A stretch of DNA of 5,110 nucleotides from an uncultured Haloferula sp. (GCA_946481625.1 CAMLOZ010000308.1:1-5110), one strand, 5' to 3'. Positions 1-5,110 are shown, numbered from the stretch's first letter. Notes: generated by a model from the letters alone, not told the origin. Numbers and translations are program-made.

Positions 1-132
1 CCAGACACTGAAATTCAAAGCGCGATCCTCGACTTCAGAGTTGCTGACAAACGAATGATTGAATCTATTGATTCAATCGAGTTATCGCCAAACAACTCAC
101 AATCTATCCTATTGTCCTTCAGGCAGGTGTGA
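1..132 (+). CDS. C-terminal end of an unidentified protein (partial, cut by left edge)
   Basis: Reading from base 1 in frame 1 gives 43 codons followed by a TGA stop at 130-132. The residues begin PDTEIQSAILDFRVADKR and end with QSILLSFRQV. The other two forward frames are interrupted within the first 60 bases, and the balanced mix of hydrophobic and charged residues looks protein-like. I recognise no family and no motif. The stretch is AT-rich (about 41% G+C over the first 120 bases) compared with the clearly higher G+C of the genes downstream, which could mean a transferred or poorly constrained gene. The stop falls 73 bp before the next gene on the same strand. A reverse-strand frame is also open for about 37 codons here, so chance openness cannot be excluded. 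The start lies outside the window. Confidence 0.42.
   Translation, partial: PDTEIQSAILDFRVADKRMIESIDSIELSPNNSQSILLSFRQV
57..78. repeat. Perfect 9-bp inverted repeat with 4-base spacer
   Basis: The arms GATTGAATC (57-65) and GATTCAATC (70-78) are exact reverse complements separated by TATT. No T-run follows on either strand, so it is not a standard terminator. If the left-edge reading frame is real, the repeat lies inside its coding sequence and encodes the internally repetitive IESIDSIE, which would explain it without any regulatory role. Confidence 0.5.
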
Positions 133-205
133 GCTGGATGGTGAAATTATTCACAATATAGGCGGGAGGTTTGCCTGATCCCGCCTCTAGGCCCTAATTG
201 AATCC
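133..205 (+). promoter_or_regulatory. Leader/promoter region of the TIP30-like gene
   Basis: This 73-bp spacer lies between the left-edge frame's stop and the ATG at 206. It holds a small palindrome, GTGAA (141-145) and TTCAC (150-154) around ATTA. Immediately after this is an AT-rich CACAATATA stretch that is a possible -10 region, although no good -35 is placed correctly. A hairpin follows at 160-186. No ribosome binding motif lies just upstream of the ATG. The promoter call is an inference from position and composition only. Confidence 0.3.
160..186. repeat. 8-bp GC-rich hairpin in leader of the TIP30-like gene
   Basis: AGGCGGGA (160-167) is the exact reverse complement of TCCCGCCT (179-186), with an 11-base loop. 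The stem ends 19 bases before the ATG at 206. There is no U-tract on either side, so it is not a canonical intrinsic terminator. It could still end transcription of the left-edge gene or act in the leader. The only purine-rich Shine-Dalgarno-like string nearby, GGGAGG (164-169), lies partly in the stem and is too far from the ATG to serve it. Confidence 0.55.
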
Positions 206-835
206 ATGGCGGTGGTACTCTTGGTCGGAGCGACGGGCCTCGTTGGAGGAGAGGTGCTGAAGCTCCTGCTTGCGGACTCACGGGTCCGGCGGGTCGTGGC
301 CCCTTCCCGGACTCCTTTGCCGTCCCATCCCCGCTTGGAGAACCCCGTCACCGCCCTCAAGCACCTCACCGGCGGCGAGTCGTGGTGGCGGGTCGATGCG
401 GTGATCTGCGCTCTAGGGACCACGATTCGAAAAGCCGGATCGCAACCCGCCTTCCGCGAGGTGGACCATGATCTCCCGCTCCTCGTCGCAAAACACGCCA
501 AGGCGGAAGGAGCCCGCAGCTATGCTTTCACCTCTTCGATCGGCGCGGACGCTCGCTCGGGCAATTTCTACCTGCGGACCAAAGGCGAGACGGAGCGCGA
601 CCTGGAGGCCTGCGGCTTTCCCTCGCTGACCATCGTCCGCCCGTCCGTCATCGGCGGCCCGCGAAAGGAGTCGAGACCGATGGAGAGGATCGCCATCGCC
701 GTGATGCAAGCAGCCCGCCCGCTCGTGCCGCGCCGTTACCGGGTGGTTCCGGCAAGCAGCATTGCGCAAGCTCTTCTGGAAAGCGCGCTGGCCGGAATCC
801 CGGGCCGGAAGGTAATCGAATCGGAGGAAATCTGA
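206..835 (+). CDS. NAD(P)-binding atypical SDR, TIP30/HTATIP2-like oxidoreductase
   Basis: This 209-residue cytoplasmic protein has a Rossmann nucleotide-binding fold. The N-terminus carries the dinucleotide loop VGATGLVGG, with the GxxGxxG glycines at residues 8, 11 and 14. A CALGTT segment at 69-74 sits where the cofactor contact after strand 4 is expected. A TSSIGAD segment (109-115) precedes Y122-L-R-T-K126, matching the YxxxK catalytic pair of short-chain dehydrogenases. RPSVIGGPR (145-153) is typical of the family. Together these suit the short NAD(P)H-binding proteins related to human HTATIP2/TIP30 and bacterial YbjT/NmrA-like proteins. The substrate is unknown and it may be a redox sensor rather than an enzyme. 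The ATG at 206 is well supported because the glycine loop starts six residues later and an in-frame TAG lies at 188-190. The gene ends 9 bp from the pdxJ stop, tail to tail, with no recognisable terminator between them. Confidence 0.88.
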   Translation: MAVVLLVGATGLVGGEVLKLLLADSRVRRVVAPSRTPLPSHPRLENPVTALKHLTGGESWWRVDAVICALGTTIRKAGSQPAFREVDHDLPLLVAKHAKAEGARSYAFTSSIGADARSGNFYLRTKGETERDLEACGFPSLTIVRPSVIGGPRKESRPMERIAIAVMQAARPLVPRRYRVVPASSIAQALLESALAGIPGRKVIESEEI

Positions 836-844
836 GAGCCCTTC

Positions 845-1588
845 TCAGCCTTCCGGATAGGCGGCCATCAGGGCCTTCATTTCCGTCACCGCATGGGTGA
901 ATCCGACCCGCATCGCCCGCGAGACGATCGTGTGGCCGATGTTCAGTTCGGCGAGGTGCGGCACCGCAAAGAGCCGATGGATATTGTGGTAATTGATGCC
1001 GTGGCCGGCATTCACCTGCAGGCCCGTGCCGTAGCCGGCGATGGCCCCCTTCTTCAAACGTGCGATCTCCTGCTCCAACGCGTCCCCCGTGGCATTGGCG
1101 AAGCAGCCGGTGTGCAGTTCGATCATCTCGGCCCCCGTGGCTGCCGCCGCCTCGATCTGGTGCAGGTCCGGATCGATAAAGAGCGAGACGCGGATGCCGT
1201 GTTCGCGCAGCGTCGAAACGCAGGCCTTCACTTCCGCCAGGCGACCGGCAACGTCCAAACCGCCCTCGGTGGTGACTTCCTCCCGGGTCTCCGGTACCAG
1301 GCACGCGAACTCCGGCTTCAACTCCAAGGCCAGCGCCGTCATTTCCGCCGTCACGCCCATTTCCAGATTGAGCGGCAGGGGGCAGGCCTTGCGAATCTCG
1401 AAGGCATCCCGGTCCTGCATGTGGCGGCGGTCCGCGCGCACGTGGATCGTGATCGAATCCGCCCCGCCCGCCTGGGCATCGAGCGCCGCCTGCAAGGGCG
1501 AGGGCTCCGCATTCGGAGAATCCGGCAGCAGCGCATAGCGCGCCTGCCGCAAGGTGGCGACGTGGTCGATATTGACGCCGAGAAGCAT
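845..1588 (-). CDS. pdxJ: Pyridoxine 5'-phosphate synthase
   Basis: PdxJ condenses 1-deoxy-D-xylulose 5-phosphate with 3-amino-2-oxopropyl phosphate to pyridoxine 5'-phosphate, the ring-forming step of the DXP-dependent vitamin B6 pathway in the cytoplasm. The 247-residue product is close to the 243 of E. coli PdxJ and folds as a TIM barrel. Family signatures are all present: LLGVNIDHVATLRQAR at the N-terminus, VRADRRHMQDRD (50-61), NLEMGVT (74-80), LVPETREEVTTEGGLDVAG (97-115), ELHTGCFA (157-164), NAGHGINYHN (193-202) and LNIGH (215-219). H49, E76 and H196 correspond to the catalytic His45, Glu72 and His193 of E. coli. The loop after QARY carries about ten extra residues. I chose the ATG at 1588 because family members start a few residues before LLGVNID. 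A GTG at 1609 would add seven residues (MRRYGSR) and cannot be excluded. Neither start has a well-spaced Shine-Dalgarno. The gene lies 51 bp downstream of the NERD gene on the same strand. Confidence 0.96.
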   Translation of the reverse strand: MLLGVNIDHVATLRQARYALLPDSPNAEPSPLQAALDAQAGGADSITIHVRADRRHMQDRDAFEIRKACPLPLNLEMGVTAEMTALALELKPEFACLVPETREEVTTEGGLDVAGRLAEVKACVSTLREHGIRVSLFIDPDLHQIEAAAATGAEMIELHTGCFANATGDALEQEIARLKKGAIAGYGTGLQVNAGHGINYHNIHRLFAVPHLAELNIGHTIVSRAMRVGFTHAVTEMKALMAAYPEG

Positions 1589-1602
1589 GCGGCTGCCATA
1601 AC

Positions 1603-1624
1603 GCCGCACTCCGGGTGCCGCACT
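1603..1624. repeat. 8-bp direct repeat in the pdxJ leader
   Basis: GCCGCACT occurs at 1603-1610 and again at 1617-1624, six bases apart, giving a 14-bp period. On the minus strand this reads AGTGCGGC twice, ending 14 bases before the pdxJ ATG. It could be a regulator's direct-repeat site or a small local duplication. The position is seen in the sequence; any function is speculation. Confidence 0.4.
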
Positions 1625-1625
1625 G

Positions 1626-1650
1626 AAAAAATTCCGGCCTTACCGGGCCG
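1626..1650 (-). terminator. Weak intrinsic-terminator-like hairpin after the NERD gene
   Basis: Read on the minus strand, CGGCC and GGCCG form a five-pair, all-GC stem (plus-strand arms 1635-1639 and 1646-1650) around a six-base loop. After the stem come three bases (GAA) and then a run of T's ending at 1626. The loop contains the TAA stop of the NERD gene. The stem is short for a strong terminator, so read-through into pdxJ is likely and the two genes could still be co-transcribed. Confidence 0.38.
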
Positions 1651-2410
1651 TTGCAAGTTCCGGGTGTTTCACCGGCAATCCCGTCCTCTCCACCCACGGC
1701 GAAGAAGGCAAGGGCGGCGGCTGGACCACCTGACCCGCGTTCGAGATATGGATCTCGACGACCTCGGGAGCCGTCTCCTCGGCATGGATCGATTGCAACC
1801 CTTGGCAGTGCATCACCTTCGCGGTCTTGCGGTTGGTGGACTTCTCCAGTTCATCCACGCGGCGGACCGCCTTTCGAAGGGCCTCCTCGGAAAGAAGGAC
1901 GGACCTGTGCGCGGCGATCCACCCGCAAAGGTCGCTGCAGATCACGTTCTCCGGCATCTCGGCCCGGAAGTCGCCATCCACGAAAAAGACGAGGGAATGG
2001 AAGTGATTGGCACCAAGGCCGAGCAAGGCCCGCATCGCGAGCACGTGCAGGTGATTCTGATGGAGGGGATTGGGAAACTGCGTGTTCCTGCCGAAGATCG
2101 ACTGGGTCCACATCTTCTGGCGGGCTCCTCCGAAAATCCATCCGTCGTAGTTCTTGGTCTCGATCACAAAGACGCCGAAGCGGGACAGCACCACGTGGTC
2201 GATCTGGGTGGTGCCCCTGCCATCGGGCCGCGGCAGGTAGATGTCGTGGAACACCTGATAAAAAGCCGGGTTGAGGTCTTTCAGGCACTTCGCGACCAGC
2301 CGCTCTCCCGCCTCGCCCTTCGAGCGACGCGGACGCAAGCCCGTCAGGATCCCGACGAGGCTGGTGGCCACCATCAGGATCACGATCGCGGAGGCAGCGA
2401 GAAGGATCAC
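1640..2410 (-). CDS. Membrane-anchored NERD (nuclease-related) domain protein
   Basis: The product has 256 residues. Residues 3-23 are a single hydrophobic segment followed by the basic LRPRRSK, predicting an N-terminal membrane anchor with the rest in the cytoplasm. A NERD domain spans about 31-145. It opens with KGEAGERLV (31-39), then QIDHVVLS (69-76), GVFVIETKNYDGWIFG (79-94) and a Trp at 101. D71, E84 and K86 match the D-(E/D)xK core of the restriction-endonuclease-like fold, so nuclease activity is possible but unproven. The region after 150 has no family I recognise; it includes a charged helix near 175-195 and a proline-rich PPPLPSSPW (231-239). The start is the GTG at 2410, the first possible one after an in-frame TAG 12 bases upstream. 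A later start at the Met of codon 13 would cut the membrane segment. NERD proteins are widespread and mostly uncharacterised. It precedes pdxJ on the same strand and is divergent from the exported-protein gene. Confidence 0.85.
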   Translation of the reverse strand: MILLAASAIVILMVATSLVGILTGLRPRRSKGEAGERLVAKCLKDLNPAFYQVFHDIYLPRPDGRGTTQIDHVVLSRFGVFVIETKNYDGWIFGGARQKMWTQSIFGRNTQFPNPLHQNHLHVLAMRALLGLGANHFHSLVFFVDGDFRAEMPENVICSDLCGWIAAHRSVLLSEEALRKAVRRVDELEKSTNRKTAKVMHCQGLQSIHAEETAPEVVEIHISNAGQVVQPPPLPSSPWVERTGLPVKHPELATAR

Positions 2411-2517
2411 GACGCCACACTAACAACCTCGCTCTCCGCGGATATGCCGTGATCACGTATTTTCCGGAATATCTTATATTGTTGACCAAGATAGCCGAAA
2501 GATATACATCCACTTCC
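2411..2517. promoter_or_regulatory. Divergent intergenic promoter region with two palindromes
   Basis: These 107 bases separate two divergent genes and are locally AT-rich from about 2458 to 2510. Forward: TTGACC (2482-2487) resembles a -35, with TACATC (2505-2510) at 17-bp spacing or the closer TATACA (2503-2508) as -10 candidates. Either would leave a very short leader before the ATG at 2518. Reverse: TATAAG (plus-strand 2473-2478) is one mismatch from the consensus -10, but its -35 is poor. A perfect 10-bp palindrome CGTGATCACG lies at 2448-2457. A near-perfect one, ATTTTCCGGAATAT (six of seven pairs), lies at 2459-2472. Such sites could bind a dimeric regulator of both genes. Confidence 0.4.
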
Positions 2518-3096
2518 ATGCGCCATCCATTCCTCCTCTTACTCCTATCCTGTGCGCCTGCAGCCGCCCAATCCGGAGACCGGGTGACACAGATGCTCGT
2601 TCAAGGCTTGGAACACACCATCGCCGGAATCACGCGGGTGCCCGAAGTCGAGCAGCGCATGGTGGTCGGAGAATGTGCCAAGCTTCTGCAGCGCTCGGTT
2701 TCTTTCCGACCGGATGGAACGGCCGCCTCGATCGATCGCGGCTTGGGGCGCAATGTTCACATTGAATGGAGAAAGCTGGCGATCAAGTCGGTTAACAAAT
2801 CACCACTCTCGGCCGCCGACAGAGCAAACGGAATCAGCCGCAGCTATCTGGCGGTGCTAGGATGCGAAGCATCGCGAACCTGGAATCAGAAGGCCAACGC
2901 CTGGAGCGATTGGCATAATTCCGGATATCTTCTTTTTCCCAGCGCGATTATCGTAAAGGAGATCAACGGAGCCATCGTGACGTCGGCTCCGCGGATCGAA
3001 ACTTTTAGCCCGGGCGGAGGCGGAAACAGCCCGCAAGGCGGGCCGCCCGGAATCTACCGCAGGAGCAAGGACGGGACATTGAGGCCCGTGAAATAG
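2518..3096 (+). CDS. Small exported protein of unknown function
   Basis: From the ATG at 2518 the product has 192 residues and starts with a clear signal peptide: MRH, then the hydrophobic FLLLLL core, then SCAPAAAQ. Cleavage after APAAA (residue 17) by signal peptidase I is likely. The LLSC at 9-12 also loosely resembles a lipobox, so a lipoprotein is possible. The mature part has two cysteines (C53 and C116) that could form a disulfide. It is rich in charged and aromatic residues (IEWRKL 82-87, NAWSDWHNSGY 127-137). It ends in a Gly/Pro/Ser-rich flexible stretch (SPGGGGNSPQGGPPG, 164-178) and a basic tail. I recognise no family. A longer frame opens at a GTG at 2449, but its extra 23 residues would bury the signal peptide, so the ATG is preferred. 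The gene faces purH tail to tail with a 24-bp gap. Confidence 0.75.
   Translation: MRHPFLLLLLSCAPAAAQSGDRVTQMLVQGLEHTIAGITRVPEVEQRMVVGECAKLLQRSVSFRPDGTAASIDRGLGRNVHIEWRKLAIKSVNKSPLSAADRANGISRSYLAVLGCEASRTWNQKANAWSDWHNSGYLLFPSAIIVKEINGAIVTSAPRIETFSPGGGGNSPQGGPPGIYRRSKDGTLRPVK
3010..3050. repeat. Nested GC hairpins near the 3' end of the exported-protein gene
   Basis: CCGGGCGG (3010-3017) is the exact reverse complement of CCGCCCGG (3043-3050). Inside it, GCCCGC (3029-3034) pairs with GCGGGC (3038-3043) around AAG; the two stems share base 3043. The structure is in coding sequence for the Gly/Pro-rich tail, where GGC and CCG codons alone can produce such complementarity. No T-run follows. Confidence 0.45.
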
Positions 3097-3120
3097 CACG
3101 CGCAACCGCGCCGCCCCTCT

Positions 3121-4662
3121 TTAGTGCCTGAAATGGCGGTGGCCGGTGAAGATCATCGCGAGGCCCGCGGCATCCGCGGCGGCGATGACTTCCTCGTCGC
3201 GCATCGAGCCGCCCGGCTGGATGCAAGCGGTGGCACCCGCTTCGATGGCCGCTTGCAAACCGTCGGCGAAGGGGAACATCGCGTCGGAAGCGATCACCGA
3301 GCCCTTCAAGTCGAGCCCGGCTTCCTTCGCCTTCCACACCGCGATCCGCGAACTGTCGACGCGGCTCATCTGGCCGGCACCGATCCCCAGCGTGCGGTCG
3401 GATTTCGCGTAAACGATGGCATTCGACTTCACGTGCTTCACCACGCGCCAGGCGAAACGCATCGCACGCATCTCCTCCTCCGTCGGCGGGCGCTTGGTAA
3501 CCACCTTGCCTTCGAGGTTGTCGAGCCCCAGCGCGGTGTGATCGCGGTCCATCACCATCAGCCCGCCCGGACAGGAACGGATCACCGGCGCCCGCTTCGC
3601 GACGAGATAGGCATCGTTGAGCTTCATGATCCGCAGGTTCTTCTTCTTCTGAAGAACCGCGCGGGCCTCCGGCTCGTAGTCCGGAGCGATGATCACGTCG
3701 GTGAAAATCTCCGAGATAATCCGGGCCACGCCTTCGGTCAGCGGGCGGTTGCAGACGATGACCCCGCCGAAGGGAGCCTGCCGGTCGGTTTCGAAGGCCT
3801 TCTGCCAGGCCACCCGCAGATCCTCGTCGTCCTGGCCGACACCACAGGGATTGGTGTGCTTGAGAATGCCGATGGTCGGACGGACGAAATCGAGGATCAG
3901 GTCCGCCGCCGCTTCGATGTCGAGAATGTTGGTGTAGCTCAGTTCCTTCCCCTGGAGCTGGGTGAAGCAGCTCTTGAAATCACCGTAGAGAGCCGACTTC
4001 TGGTGCGGATTGTCGCCGTAGCGGAGTTCCATCTCCAGCGGCAGGCTCACGATGAAATTCGAGCGCGAGCCCTGCCCGCACTGGCCGAGGTAGTTCGAAA
4101 TCGCCGCATCGTACTGCGAGGTGCGGAGGAAGACCTTCACGGCAAGCTGCTCGCGGAAGCCGATCGTGGTGTTCCCGCCGTGCTCCTTCATCTCCTCGAT
4201 CACCCGGGAATAATCCGCCGGGTCGGTGACCACGGTCACGCTGACGTAGTTCTTCGCCGCGCTGCGCAGCATCGAGGGACCGCCGATGTCGATGTTCTCG
4301 ATCGCATCCGCCAGCGTCACGTCCGGCCGGGCGACGGTCTGCTCGAAGGGGTAGAGATTCACCACCACCAGATCGATCGGCGGGATGTTGTGCTCCTTTG
4401 CCTGGGCCAGGTGCTCCTTGTCGTCGCGCTTGTGAAGCAGGCCGCCGTGTACCTTCGGGTGGAGCGTCTTGACCCGGCCTTCGAAAAGCTCCGGCGCACC
4501 GGTGAACTCGGAAACGTCCATCACCGGCAGCCCGGCTTCACGCAGGGCCTTGGCGGTGCCGCCGGTCGAGAGGAGTTCCACCCCCTGCTCGTGAAGCTGC
4601 CTGGCGAAGTCGGCGAGGCCGGTCTTGTCGGAGACGGAAAGCAGTGCGCGTGCGATTGGCAT
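3121..4662 (-). CDS. purH: Bifunctional AICAR formyltransferase / IMP cyclohydrolase
   Basis: PurH carries out the last two steps of de novo purine synthesis in the cytoplasm: formylation of AICAR with 10-formyltetrahydrofolate, then ring closure to IMP. At 513 residues it matches the usual 510-530. The N-terminal MGS-like cyclohydrolase domain (about 1-145) has [11 protein letters not shown] (30-40), [16 protein letters not shown] (61-76), [10 protein letters not shown] (100-109) and [18 protein letters not shown] (121-138). K65, Y104, D125 and K137 lie in the known active-site motifs. The transformylase part has [15 protein letters not shown] (212-226), QGKELSYTN (237-245), the catalytic KH pair in [12 protein letters not shown] (265-276), [12 protein letters not shown] (289-300), KSNAIVYAK (412-420) and FPFADG (463-468). 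The C-terminal [13 protein letters not shown] (481-493) and FTGHRHFRH complete it. The ATG at 4662 gives the normal family start ([15 protein letters not shown]). A TTG at 4725 would add 21 atypical residues running through a GC hairpin. No clear Shine-Dalgarno precedes it. The upstream same-strand neighbour is the FAH-family gene. Confidence 0.98.
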   Translation of the reverse strand: MPIARALLSVSDKTGLADFARQLHEQGVELLSTGGTAKALREAGLPVMDVSEFTGAPELFEGRVKTLHPKVHGGLLHKRDDKEHLAQAKEHNIPPIDLVVVNLYPFEQTVARPDVTLADAIENIDIGGPSMLRSAAKNYVSVTVVTDPADYSRVIEEMKEHGGNTTIGFREQLAVKVFLRTSQYDAAISNYLGQCGQGSRSNFIVSLPLEMELRYGDNPHQKSALYGDFKSCFTQLQGKELSYTNILDIEAAADLILDFVRPTIGILKHTNPCGVGQDDEDLRVAWQKAFETDRQAPFGGVIVCNRPLTEGVARIISEIFTDVIIAPDYEPEARAVLQKKKNLRIMKLNDAYLVAKRAPVIRSCPGGLMVMDRDHTALGLDNLEGKVVTKRPPTEEEMRAMRFAWRVVKHVKSNAIVYAKSDRTLGIGAGQMSRVDSSRIAVWKAKEAGLDLKGSVIASDAMFPFADGLQAAIEAGATACIQPGGSMRDEEVIAAADAAGLAMIFTGHRHFRH

Positions 4663-4693
4663 CGGATGATTGGTTTCGGAGTAGGCGACCCGC

Positions 4694-4710
4694 CCCGCGT
4701 AATCCGCGGG
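4694..4710. repeat. 6-bp GC hairpin in the purH leader
   Basis: CCCGCG (4694-4699) and CGCGGG (4705-4710) are exact reverse complements around a five-base loop. The stem ends 31 bases upstream of the purH ATG. No U-tract follows on the minus strand. It may be an RNA structure in the purH leader. I see no match to a purine or PRPP riboswitch, but I cannot test this without a covariance model. Confidence 0.45.
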
Positions 4711-4734
4711 AGCACCGGTGGGCAAGTGCGGATT

Positions 4735-4758
4735 GCGGGCCTCCCGGAAGCAGCCCGC
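4735..4758. repeat. GC hairpin just downstream of the FAH-family gene
   Basis: GCGGGC (4735-4740) pairs with GCCCGC (4753-4758). On the minus strand a short inner stem, CTT with GAG around CCGG and including one G-T wobble, can stack within the loop. It begins 9 bases after the FAH-family stop codon, where a terminator is expected. Because no T-run follows, it is at best a U-tract-less terminator or an mRNA 3'-end stabilising element. Confidence 0.45.
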
Positions 4759-4767
4759 GCGAAAGTT

Positions 4768-5110
4768 TCAGGAAGCCGCCACCACGCGCTGGCGCATTTC
4801 GCCCAGGCCCTCGACACCCAGTTCGACGCAATCGCCCGGGGCAAGGTAGCGCGGCGGCTTCATGCCCATGCCGACGCCCGAAGGGGTGCCGGTGGCGATC
4901 ACATCGCCCGGCAGCAGGGTCATGAAGCGGCTGATGTAGGCGATCAGATGACGGACGCCGAACATCATGTCCCCCGTCCAGCCGTTCTGACGCAACTCGT
5001 TGTTCACCTTGCACCACAGGCGCAGGCCCTGGGGATCAGGGACCGAGGATGCCGGCACCAGCCAAGGCCCCATGGGCCCGAAGCTATCGTGGCTCTTGCC
5101 CTTGGTCCAT
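4768..5110 (-). CDS. Fumarylacetoacetate hydrolase (FAH) family protein, C-terminal part (cut by right edge)
   Basis: The frame is open from the right edge to the TGA at 4768-4770, giving 113 visible residues of a protein whose N-terminus lies beyond the window. The visible part starts WTKGKSHDSFGPMGPWLV, a hallmark of the FAH superfamily core that holds a conserved lysine. It continues with NELRQNGWTGDMMFGV, then FMTLLPGDVIATGTPSGVG containing the TGTP motif, and ends with LAPGDCVELGVEGLGEMRQRV. Members hydrolyse, decarboxylate or hydrate 2-oxo acids using a divalent metal, for example in tyrosine or homoprotocatechuate breakdown; others are acylpyruvases or oxaloacetate tautomerases. The metal-ligand Glu/Asp residues would lie in the missing part, so the exact reaction cannot be assigned. 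An ATG at 5073 is internal and not the start, because family motif residues continue upstream of it. It lies 105 bp upstream of purH on the same strand. Confidence 0.92.
   Translation of the reverse strand, partial: WTKGKSHDSFGPMGPWLVPASSVPDPQGLRLWCKVNNELRQNGWTGDMMFGVRHLIAYISRFMTLLPGDVIATGTPSGVGMGMKPPRYLAPGDCVELGVEGLGEMRQRVVAAS

Noticed and set aside
836..844. A possible bidirectional terminator between the TIP30-like gene and pdxJ
   Set aside because: The gap is only 9 bp and no inverted repeat spans it.
648..1697. A 349-codon reverse frame overlapping pdxJ and the TIP30-like gene
   Set aside because: It is a shifted-frame shadow of pdxJ with a Gly/Arg/Pro-rich product and no motif.
893..2452. 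A 519-codon forward open frame running antisense to pdxJ and the NERD gene
   Set aside because: It overlaps two genes with clear family motifs on the other strand. Its product is rich in Arg, His, Asp and Gln in the way typical of GC-rich antisense frames, and it has no recognisable domain.
1851..2519. A 222-codon reverse frame overlapping the NERD gene
   Set aside because: It is out of frame with the intact NERD motifs and its product is Arg/Pro-rich. The NERD frame itself shows no frameshift.
3100..3111. GCGC/GCGC four-pair hairpin between the convergent exported-protein gene and purH
   Set aside because: The stem is too short and no T-run follows on either strand, so it is not a supportable terminator.
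4663..4725. An N-terminal extension of purH from a TTG at 4725
   Set aside because: The 21 extra residues are not family-like and are encoded across a GC hairpin. The ATG at 4662 gives the standard PurH start and active-site numbering close to that of the human enzyme.
4538..5017. A 159-codon reverse frame across the FAH-purH junction
   Set aside because: It overlaps both the FAH and purH frames, which carry unmistakable family motifs, and has none of its own.

Overview
This is a high-GC bacterial chromosomal window carrying mostly housekeeping metabolism. It holds two confidently named genes: pdxJ (vitamin B6 synthesis) and purH (last two steps of purine synthesis). It also holds an atypical short-chain dehydrogenase-like protein, a membrane-anchored NERD-domain protein, a small exported protein of unknown function, the C-terminal part of a fumarylacetoacetate hydrolase (FAH) family enzyme cut by the right edge, and possibly the tail of a further gene at the left edge. 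The taxon cannot be fixed from this sequence. High GC, two-membrane-style exported proteins and a general absence of Shine-Dalgarno motifs would fit the Verrucomicrobiota or a neighbouring phylum, but that is only an inference.

Layout from left to right: 1-132 (+) is an AT-richer open frame, probably the end of an upstream gene. 133-205 is a short spacer with a small palindrome and an 8-bp GC hairpin. 206-835 (+) is the Rossmann-fold TIP30-like protein. It converges on pdxJ (845-1588, -) with only 9 bp between stop codons. Upstream of pdxJ on the same strand lies the NERD gene (1640-2410, -), separated by a weak terminator-like hairpin and an 8-bp direct repeat. A 107-bp AT-rich divergent spacer with two palindromes (2411-2517) separates it from the exported protein gene (2518-3096, +). 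That gene converges on purH (3121-4662, -) with 24 bp between. A 105-bp spacer with two strong GC hairpins separates purH from the FAH-family gene upstream on the same strand (4768 to beyond 5110).

The genes do not form a single pathway. pdxJ supplies pyridoxal phosphate, purH makes IMP, and the FAH-like enzyme probably acts in aromatic or 2-oxo acid catabolism. The strand changes four times among the six complete or clearly partial genes, so most are probably transcribed alone or in pairs (NERD-pdxJ, FAH-purH). I see no RNA gene, insertion sequence, CRISPR array or phage element, and no convincing undescribed system. The items most worth a second look are the palindromic divergent promoter region, the unknown exported protein, the NERD protein and the structured leaders.
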